From Planctomycetaceae bacterium (lineage in GTDB: Bacteria; Planctomycetota; UBA1135; GCA-002686595), in the NCBI GenBank assembly GCA_011525785.1, contig WYBT01000030.1, forward strand, positions 310,001 through 374,000: a stretch of DNA of 64,000 nucleotides. Reading direction: 5' to 3'. Shown in pieces: positions 57,692-64,000 of this stretch. Each line of letters opens with the position of its first letter. Position 1 is the stretch's first letter. Under the pieces are notes generated by a model that ran no database searches, was not told the DNA's origin, and worked only from the letters and a program-made list of their open reading frames with translations. Position numbers and translations under genes: made by a program.

Positions 57692-59407
57692 GTGAACTCC
57701 GCTCGGATCGTCGCGCTGATCGTCGCACTGGCGCTGCTGGTGCGGCTCGCGCCGGTCGACCACGGCGCGCCGCGCGGCTACGTGCCCGACGGGCACATAG
57801 TACGCAACGCGCTCGGCATGGCGCAGGAGAAGGACCCTGTCCCGCCGATCGCCAAGTACTCGACCTATCCGTACCTCGTGCCGTACGTGCTGCTGCCGGT
57901 CTACGGCGCGCAGTACGTCGCGGGCCGGGCCACCGGCGCCTGGAGCGGCTCGGGCGAGTTCGCGATGCGCGCGAAGGAGCGGCCGTCGCTGGTGCAGATC
58001 CCGGCGCGCGCGCTGATGGCGGTGTTCGGCGCGTTGACGGCCTGGGTCGTGTATCAAGCCGCGCGCGCCGCCGGGCTCGGGGTCGGCGCACTCGCGGCGA
58101 GCTTCCTCGCAGCGACGTGCCTGCTCAACGTGCAGATCTCGACGCACGAACGCCCGTGGTCGGCGCTCGTGTTCTTCGGCGCGCTCGCGACGTGGCGCTG
58201 CGTCGAGTACGCGCGCAGCGGCGCGCGGCGCGAGCTGTTGTTCGCCGGCCTCGCCGCGGGCGCGAGCTTCTCGTGCCACCAGGCGGGCCTCGCGTTCCTC
58301 GCGTTGCCCGGACTCGCGTGGCTCTTCGGTCCGCGCGGCTGGAGCGGCGGCGAGCTGCGCGCGCGCTTGCTCGACGGCGTCGTGTGCGTCGCACTCTTCG
58401 CGCTCGTCGCGCTGCTCGTCGGCCATCCCTACCGCCTGCGCTACGGCGCCACGCCCGCCGAGAGCATCATCGGCGGCGGACAGTCGGGCACGCTGAGCCT
58501 GGGCGCGCAGCCGCTGCGCCTGGGCGTGTCGTTCGAGTCCGCGCAGCGACTCTCTGTTTGCTTCTTCGGCTACGACCCCGCGTTGGTGCTGCTCGGACTC
58601 GCCGGGCTCTGGATCGCGCTGCGGCGGCGCGAGCTGTGCGTTGCAGCCTGCGGCGCGGTAGTGATCGGGCTGTTCGCGCTGTTCAACCCGAGCGATCACG
58701 TGCGCTATCTCCTGCCTGCGGCGCTGCTGCTCGCGCTGTGCGGCGGAGCGCTCGTGGAGCAACTGTGGCCGTCGAAGCCGCTGCGGGCAGTGAGCGTCGT
58801 GCTGATGGTGCTCGCGCTCGCGCAGGCCGTGCGTTTCGACCTCGTGCTGCGCGCCGAGGACACTCGCAACGAGTTCGAGCGCACACTCGCGGCGTTGCCC
58901 GCGACCTCCGTCATCGCGATCGATCACTACGGCCCCACGCCGGAGCGTTCGCGGGCCGCGCTCGAGCGCATAGCGAAGCTGCGCGAGCTCTACGGCCGCG
59001 AAGCGCACCGCATGGCGTACTTCGAGGCCGGAGTCGAGCCGCCGGGCGGCGCGGGGCTCGACGCGCTCGGCGCTGAAGAGCTGTTCGGCGTCGACGCGCG
59101 CACGCTCGAGTACGGCGTGAAGGACGACGAGCGCGTGCGCGCGCTCGGGCTAACGCCGCGCGAGGTGCTTGCGGCGCTCGGCGTCACGCACCTGGTGCTC
59201 GCCGAGCGCCGGCCGGGCCGCGAAGAGCGTCCTCTGGCGGGACTGGTCGCGGGTGAGGCGCCGCTCGCCGTGCTCGATCCCTCCGCGGACGAGGACGATC
59301 CCTGCGACGAGGCCTTCCTGCCGACCGAGATGGACTTCCCGCTGCGCGCGCTGTGGCAGGTGCGCCGCCCAGGTCCGCGCCTGGAGCTGTACGCGCTCCC
59401 GCGCTGA
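57692..59407 (+). CDS. GT-C (PMT-like) membrane glycosyltransferase
   Basis: Protein of 571 residues with roughly ten membrane helices and a C-terminal soluble domain of about 180 residues. The first periplasmic loop contains GAPRGYVPDGHIVRNALGMA, with an aspartate placed as in GT-39/PMT catalytic loops. A second conserved patch is ISTHERPWSALVFFGALATW. It probably transfers a polyprenol-linked sugar; donor and acceptor are unknown. The GTG start lies 19 bases after the rho stop, so it may be cotranscribed with rho. The soluble C-terminus (GVTHLVLAERRPG) resembles the C-terminal domains of the other two GT-C proteins in the window. Confidence 0.6.
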   Translation: MNSARIVALIVALALLVRLAPVDHGAPRGYVPDGHIVRNALGMAQEKDPVPPIAKYSTYPYLVPYVLLPVYGAQYVAGRATGAWSGSGEFAMRAKERPSLVQIPARALMAVFGALTAWVVYQAARAAGLGVGALAASFLAATCLLNVQISTHERPWSALVFFGALATWRCVEYARSGARRELLFAGLAAGASFSCHQAGLAFLALPGLAWLFGPRGWSGGELRARLLDGVVCVALFALVALLVGHPYRLRYGATPAESIIGGGQSGTLSLGAQPLRLGVSFESAQRLSVCFFGYDPALVLLGLAGLWIALRRRELCVAACGAVVIGLFALFNPSDHVRYLLPAALLLALCGGALVEQLWPSKPLRAVSVVLMVLALAQAVRFDLVLRAEDTRNEFERTLAALPATSVIAIDHYGPTPERSRAALERIAKLRELYGREAHRMAYFEAGVEPPGGAGLDALGAEELFGVDARTLEYGVKDDERVRALGLTPREVLAALGVTHLVLAERRPGREERPLAGLVAGEAPLAVLDPSADEDDPCDEAFLPTEMDFPLRALWQVRRPGPRLELYALPR

Positions 59408-59503
59408 CGCTGTGCGGTCCGCGGCGCGCCGTCGCCGCTCGCGCGCGAATTTGCGCCACAATCCTGGAGTCGCCCGGCCGCCCCGTTTGGAGTCTGCGCG
59501 GCC

Positions 59504-62500
59504 ATGAACGCGCCCGAGCAACCTCCTTCGCGCTCCCCCGATGCCTGCTGGAGCGAGTTTCGCCGCAGCGGGTCTCCGCAGGCGCTCGGCGAGCTGTACG
59601 ACGCGCTCGCGCCTGAACTGCTGCGGTTGGCGACGCACCTGACGCGCGACGTGGCGAGCGCCGAGGACGCGCTGCAGGCGACGTTCCTCGCTGCGATGAA
59701 GCGCTCGGGGTCGTTCGCGGAAGGTGCGCGCGTCACTCCGTGGCTCGTGGGCATCCTGCACAACGAGGTCCGTCGCCTGCGGACGCTCGAGCGCCGTCAG
59801 CCGGACCCCGAGCGCCTGCTCGCAGAGCCAGCGAACTCCCCGGCGAGCGAACTGGAGCGCGCGGAGTTGCTCGAACAGCTCGAGCGCGCCCTCGAACGCC
59901 TGCCGGCGGAGCACCGGCCCGTGCTGACGCTGCGCGTGCGCCATGGCTTGAGCGCGAGCGAGATCGCCGCCGCGCTGGGCCGGCCGAGCGGAACGGTGCG
60001 CTCGCAGATGCAGCGCGGGCTCGAGGAGCTGCGGCGCCTGCTGCCCGCGAGCCTCGCCGGCGCTCTCGCGGGTCTTGGATTCGCACCGGCGCGCGGGCTC
60101 GCGTCCGTGCGCGAGGCGTTGCTGGAACAGGCGGCCGCGCGCGCCGCGGTCGCGTCCGCCGGAGTGGCGCAAGGAGTCCTGATGGCCCACAAGTTCGCGT
60201 TGTCGATCGCTGTGCTCGCGGCCTCGCTCGCCCTGTGGTGGGGCTGGCCTTCGAAGTCGGCGGCCCCTTCGATGCCGGCGGCGGCGCCAGTCGCAGCGAC
60301 GCTCGCAATGCCCAAGGCTGAGTCACCCGCGCCCGACTCCACGAACGCCGCGCAAGAGCGCTCGGCCACGTCCGTCGCTCCGCCGCGCGCGCTCGAAGAG
60401 CGCGTCGAGTCTGCAACTGGTCCCACCGGCGCCGAGCTGGCGGTCACGGTGCGGGCGCCCGACGGAGCGAGCGTCATCAGCGGCGAGGTGGTGCTCCTGC
60501 GCGGCAACGTCGCAGAGGCGCCGCTCGTCGCGCGCAGCGACTCCGAGGGGCGCGCGCTGTTCGAGCAGCTCGAGCCCGGCGCCGCGTACGTGCAGTTGCT
60601 GCGCGGCGGCGGTGCGACGGCGCACTTGCGCCGCGGAGAGCGCACCGAGCTCGAACTGCGATTGGAGCGCGGCGTCGAGGTCCTCGGCCAGGTCGTCGAC
60701 GCGACCGGCGCGCCGCTCGCGGGCTGCGACATCTGGCTCTCGGAGCGCTACCGCGCCAACGTCGGCCACTTCGTGACGCGCAGCGACGCGGACGGGCGCT
60801 TCGCGCTCGAGCACGCGCAGCCGGAGCAGCTGCTGTGTGCGTTCGCTCGCGCGCACGCTCCGTCGCGGATGGCGTCGATCGGCGGCGCAGCGGGCGGACG
60901 CGCCAACGTGCGGCTCGTGGTCGACACGCCCGGCCAGACGTTTCGCGGACGCGTGCTCGACGACGCGGGCGCTGCGATCGCGGGCGCGCGGCTCTTGATC
61001 GGCGACGAGCAGCCCGCGCGCTCGCACCGCGAAGGCGACGGGGGCAGCTCGTTCGCAGCGCCGCCGTTGCGCGCGACCAGCGACGCCGAGGGCCGCTTCG
61101 AAGTCGCGCACGGAGAGCCGGGGACGCGGCGTGTGCAGGTGCGGGCTGCGGGCTTCGCGCCCTTCGACGAGTTGCGCGACCTCGCGCTCGGAGGCGCCGA
61201 GTGCGAGTTGCGGCTCGTGCGAGAAGCGCGGGTCGAAGGCTCGGTGCTCGACGCAGCGGGCGAGCCGGTCGCGGGCGCCGCGGTGCGCCGTGGCGAGTAC
61301 GGCAGCTTCTCCGGCGCGCTGGCCTTCACCGGGCGAGACGGCTCGTTCGCGCTCGCCGGGCTGCCCCCCGGTCGCTTGCAGCTCAGCGCCGAGCTGCGCC
61401 AGTCCGGAAGCGCGGAGATCGAACTCGCCGTGGCGCCGGGCGAAACGGCGCGGGCCGACTTCGTGCTCCGCGAGCAGAGCGCTCTGCGCGGACGCGTGAC
61501 CGACGCGCTCGGCGCCGCACTCGCGGGCTGGGGCCTCCTCGTGGCGCCGGCCGGAGAGCTCGTCGCGGCCACGCACAGCACGCAGACCGACGCCGCCGGC
61601 GAGTTCGCGCTGCTCGGCCTCGACCCCGCGCGCGCGTACACGCTCTCGCTGCACGCTCCCGGTGCGTGGCGCGGCTTTCCGGCGCTCGTGCGCGAGAACG
61701 TCAGCGCTTCGAGCGACGCGCTCGAGCTGGTGGTCGACGACGCGCGCGCGCGGACCGCTCGCGTGGTCGCGCAGGTGCACTTCCCCGACGGTCGGCCGGC
61801 GCAGGGCGCGCGGCTCCAGCTCTGGCACACGCAGAGCCGTCGCAGCTGCGAGGCGGACGTCGACCCCGTCAGCGGCGCCGTCGAAGTCCCGTTCGTGCCC
61901 GCGGGGGAGCTGATGCTCGAAGTGCGGCACCGCGATCATCCGTGGATGCGGCTCGAGCCGCGCACGGTGCGGGCCGGCGAGCTCGCTGACCTCGGGCTGG
62001 TCGTGCTGCGCGAAGCGGCGCGGCTGCGCGTCGAGCTGCGCGGAGCGGACGAAGCGTTGTTGCGCGCCGTCAGCGTGCTGCTCACCGACCGCTCGGGCCG
62101 CGAGAGCGGCGTGCTCGAGCGCGAGGGACTCGCCTTCGTCAGCGGACCGCTCGGCCCGGGCGGCCACGTCCTGCTCTTGCAGGGCGACGGCGTCGCCAGC
62201 GTGCGGCGCGAGTTCGAGCTGCGCGAGGGCGAGCTGGCGCGCCTGGAGTTGGCTCTCGAACCGGCCGGTGTGCGCGAACTCGAGTTCGTGCTGCCTCCCG
62301 GAGCGGCGCCGATCGAGTGGCTCTCGTGCACGCTCGTCGACGCGTCGGGCGCGCTGGTCTGGACGCCGCCGTGGCAGGTGCGCGAGACGCTGCGCGCGCG
62401 GCTGAGTGCGAAGCCCGGCGAGTACCGCCTCCACGCGAGCACGAACAGCGGGCTCTCGGCGAGTCTCGCGCTGCGCGTCGAGTCGCTCGAGCACGGCGGC

Positions 62501-62533
62501 CCGCCGCTGCGCGTCGAGCTGAAGCCGCACTGA
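59504..62533 (+). CDS. ECF sigma factor fused through a membrane helix to carboxypeptidase-regulatory-like domains
   Basis: Protein of 1009 residues. Residues about 20-90 form sigma region 2 (LLRLATHLTRDVASAEDALQ, FLAAMKRSG). Residues about 125-185 form region 4 with its helix-turn-helix (SASEIAAALGRPSGTVRSQM). Residues about 229-246 are a membrane helix (KFALSIAVLAASLALWW). After an Ala/Pro/Ser linker (about 250-305), the remaining 700 residues contain at least five carboxypeptidase-regulatory-like beta-sandwich units (VEVLGQVVDATGAPLAGCDI, EGSVLDAAGEPVAGAAVRRG, LRGRVTDALGAALAGWGLLV). The sigma half should face the cytoplasm and the repeats the outside. No anti-sigma gene is adjacent. The ATG follows a CACAAT -10-like hexamer by about 40 bases. 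Confidence 0.85.
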   Translation: MNAPEQPPSRSPDACWSEFRRSGSPQALGELYDALAPELLRLATHLTRDVASAEDALQATFLAAMKRSGSFAEGARVTPWLVGILHNEVRRLRTLERRQPDPERLLAEPANSPASELERAELLEQLERALERLPAEHRPVLTLRVRHGLSASEIAAALGRPSGTVRSQMQRGLEELRRLLPASLAGALAGLGFAPARGLASVREALLEQAAARAAVASAGVAQGVLMAHKFALSIAVLAASLALWWGWPSKSAAPSMPAAAPVAATLAMPKAESPAPDSTNAAQERSATSVAPPRALEERVESATGPTGAELAVTVRAPDGASVISGEVVLLRGNVAEAPLVARSDSEGRALFEQLEPGAAYVQLLRGGGATAHLRRGERTELELRLERGVEVLGQVVDATGAPLAGCDIWLSERYRANVGHFVTRSDADGRFALEHAQPEQLLCAFARAHAPSRMASIGGAAGGRANVRLVVDTPGQTFRGRVLDDAGAAIAGARLLIGDEQPARSHREGDGGSSFAAPPLRATSDAEGRFEVAHGEPGTRRVQVRAAGFAPFDELRDLALGGAECELRLVREARVEGSVLDAAGEPVAGAAVRRGEYGSFSGALAFTGRDGSFALAGLPPGRLQLSAELRQSGSAEIELAVAPGETARADFVLREQSALRGRVTDALGAALAGWGLLVAPAGELVAATHSTQTDAAGEFALLGLDPARAYTLSLHAPGAWRGFPALVRENVSASSDALELVVDDARARTARVVAQVHFPDGRPAQGARLQLWHTQSRRSCEADVDPVSGAVEVPFVPAGELMLEVRHRDHPWMRLEPRTVRAGELADLGLVVLREAARLRVELRGADEALLRAVSVLLTDRSGRESGVLEREGLAFVSGPLGPGGHVLLLQGDGVASVRREFELREGELARLELALEPAGVRELEFVLPPGAAPIEWLSCTLVDASGALVWTPPWQVRETLRARLSAKPGEYRLHASTNSGLSASLALRVESLEHGGPPLRVELKPH

Positions 62534-62709
62534 TCTGCGCGCGGCCGCGCCGATCCGCCGCGCACGTCGCGCGTCCACATGCTGGACCGTCGCTGCGCGT
62601 TGGAGCCCATGGCGGCCCGGCGCGGGCCGTGGACCATGGCTTGCGCTCGGATCGCAAGTCGATCCACTCCTGCGCCGCGGCCACGGCGGGAGCCAGAGCA
62701 CCTCACGCC

Positions 62710-64000
62710 ATGCACAGCCTCCGCACGCGGGTTCTCGCCGCGATTCTCGCCCCGGTCCTTCTCTCCGTCGCAGTCCGCGCCGATTGCCTGACCGCCTGGC
62801 CGGTGGGCGCGAACGCGAACGACACCTGGGGCGCGAGCTACATCAACTCGAACCCCAGCTTCGCCTTCCAGCGCGAGGTCGCCGACGACTTCGACTTCAC
62901 CGGGCCGATCACAGCGCTGTACGTGTCGGGCTTCAACGGAGGTCCGTTCGGTTCGCCCACGCCGGTCGACGGCGTGTGGGTGCGTTTCTACGAATGGACC
63001 GCGAGCGGACCGGGTGCGCTGCAGTCGGCGACCTTCATCGCGGGCACGGACCCCGCGCTCGGTCTCGATGAGCGGCCGTCGGCGGTGCAAGTGACGCTCG
63101 CGACGCCGTTCTTCGCCACGGGCAAGCACTTCGTCTCCGTGCAGGTCGACTTCACGGACTACGGGATCTGGGAGCCGTGGCGCTGCAACGACAACGCGCC
63201 GCGGCTCTCGACGGGCTACGTGCGCGTCAACGGCGGCGCGTGGGGGCTGTTCACGCCGCTGTTCGCGACGCAGCCGTTGATGGCGGATGTGGCGCTCGAG
63301 CTGTTCACGACTCCCGCGAGCGCCTGCGCGCCGTGGAGCGCGTTGAGCGTGCCGACGCCCGGCCTCGACGCGGGGCTGGTCGACGTCGCCGTGCTGGCGA
63401 GCGGCGAGGTGTGGGCCTTGGGCAACAACTCGGTGACGAGCGGCGCCACGTTGAACAGCTATCCCTTCGCGCTGCGACACAGCGGCGGGGCCTGGAGCAT
63501 CGTCGATCTGCCGCCCGCGCCGACGGCGGGCACAGCGGGTTCGCGCACGACGCTCGAGGCGCTCGAAGCGCGCGCGCCGAACGACATCTGGGCGGCGGGC
63601 GCGCACAAGATCGTGGTTCCCGGCGGCTGGTACGGCCACCAGATCCGCGTCGATCACTTCGACGGAGCGAGCTGGAGCACGCTGAACACGCCGCTCCCGC
63701 CGACCAGCGGCAGCGCGGGCTACTCGGGCTCGCGCATTACCGGCATCAAGGCCTTCGGCGCGAACGACGTGTGGTTCGTCGGCGAGTGGGTTGGGCCGTA
63801 CCCCGGCACGCCCTCGACGAAACCGGCGCTCGCGATGCACTGGGACGGCTCGAGCTTCACCCTCGCGCCGACGCCGAGTGTCGGGCCGTACTTCGAGTTC
63901 GGCCTCGAGGCGCTCGACGGCGTCGCGCCGAACGATGTGTGGGCCGTGGGCGGAGGCAGCGACGGCGATCTCTCGGCGATCTCCTACGTCGTGCACTGGA
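62710..64000 (+). CDS. Secreted repeat protein, N-terminal part (runs off the window)
   Basis: At least 430 residues, with the 3' end beyond the right edge. A signal peptide is present (ATG at 62710; VLAAILAPVLLSVAVRA). Residues about 30-200 form a beta-sandwich-like domain found in planctomycetal secreted proteins (REVADDFDFTGPITALYVSG, HFVSVQVDFTDYGIWEPW). From about residue 215 repeated blocks appear with the motif NDIWAAG / NDVWFVG / NDVWAVG, spaced about 50-60 residues apart, as in Kelch or galactose-oxidase-like beta-propellers. It is probably exported to the surface or medium. The gap to the sigma-factor gene is 176 bases and holds nothing recognisable. Confidence 0.7.
   Translation, partial: MHSLRTRVLAAILAPVLLSVAVRADCLTAWPVGANANDTWGASYINSNPSFAFQREVADDFDFTGPITALYVSGFNGGPFGSPTPVDGVWVRFYEWTASGPGALQSATFIAGTDPALGLDERPSAVQVTLATPFFATGKHFVSVQVDFTDYGIWEPWRCNDNAPRLSTGYVRVNGGAWGLFTPLFATQPLMADVALELFTTPASACAPWSALSVPTPGLDAGLVDVAVLASGEVWALGNNSVTSGATLNSYPFALRHSGGAWSIVDLPPAPTAGTAGSRTTLEALEARAPNDIWAAGAHKIVVPGGWYGHQIRVDHFDGASWSTLNTPLPPTSGSAGYSGSRITGIKAFGANDVWFVGEWVGPYPGTPSTKPALAMHWDGSSFTLAPTPSVGPYFEFGLEALDGVAPNDVWAVGGGSDGDLSAISYVVHW

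Overview
The window is a strongly GC-rich bacterial chromosome segment with tightly packed genes. No transposase, integrase, phage gene or CRISPR array is visible. The gene content points to Planctomycetota, probably a lineage outside the classical Pirellula group: DUF58/BatA-type proteins, a HEAT-repeat/VWA secreted protein, thioredoxin/TPR secreted proteins, an ECF sigma factor fused through a membrane helix to carboxypeptidase-regulatory-like domains, a Rho factor with a long Arg/Gly/Asp insertion, and many GT-C membrane proteins. This placement is inferred from family content; no rRNA is present to confirm it.

Layout. 1-3.7 kb (+): the tail of a PP2C-type phosphatase, dihydroorotase, and a DUF58/BatA-like pair. 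3.7-6.9 kb (-): an NhaC-type antiporter with an extra N-terminal domain, and a UPF0104 flippase-like protein. 7.0-8.9 kb (+): a small coiled-coil membrane protein and asnS. 8.9-14.9 kb (-): a five-gene unit running lipoprotein, zinc-ribbon membrane protein, MoeB/ThiF E1, MocA-like nucleotidyltransferase and a 1048-residue DUF4388/PEGA/beta-propeller protein. 15.1 kb: tRNA-His. 15.5-22.4 kb (+): a complete signalling-core chemotaxis operon, cheA-cheW-cheY-cheB-cheR-cheY-cheX-cheX, without receptor or flagellar genes.

22.4-30.8 kb (-): a six-hairpin glycosidase, two GT-C membrane proteins (one STT3-like) and a GH31 alpha-glucosidase. These are divergent from 30.8-36.2 kb (+): a sugar ABC importer whose binding protein is fused to its first permease, a second permease, an ATPase and a GCS2-type ligase homologue. 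Together they look like an oligosaccharide uptake and breakdown locus. 36.2-38.6 kb: a divergent YdjG-like zinc-ribbon / YdjI-like SPFH pair. 38.9-42.0 kb (+): two tandem paralogous secreted Gly/Asn/Cys-rich proteins, duplicated together with their terminators. 42.2-48.7 kb: an amino-acid permease (+), then (-) a PAS-GGDEF-EAL protein and a CHAD/SixA/TlpA-like/methyltransferase operon. 48.9-50.5 kb (+): a HEAT-VWA protein. 50.5 kb: tRNA-Pro. 50.7-54.9 kb: a DUF454 protein, an outer-membrane-barrel-like protein and a thioredoxin/TPR protein. 54.9-57.7 kb: an unusually long apparent leader followed by rho. 57.7-64 kb (+): a GT-C protein, the transmembrane ECF sigma fusion and the start of a large secreted repeat protein.

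Two organisational themes recur. Genes in operons are joined by 4-nt ATGA/GTGA/TTGA overlaps (13 cases). Several first genes sit only a few bases below a promoter-like TTGnnn-N16/17-TAnnnT element, which suggests leaderless or nearly leaderless mRNAs. Coordinates and starts were read by eye and translation starts are predictions. The strongest candidates for unusual biology are the transmembrane sigma factor fusion, the chemotaxis operon with its non-standard CheA and CheB, the binding-protein/permease fusion, and the duplicated secreted-protein unit.
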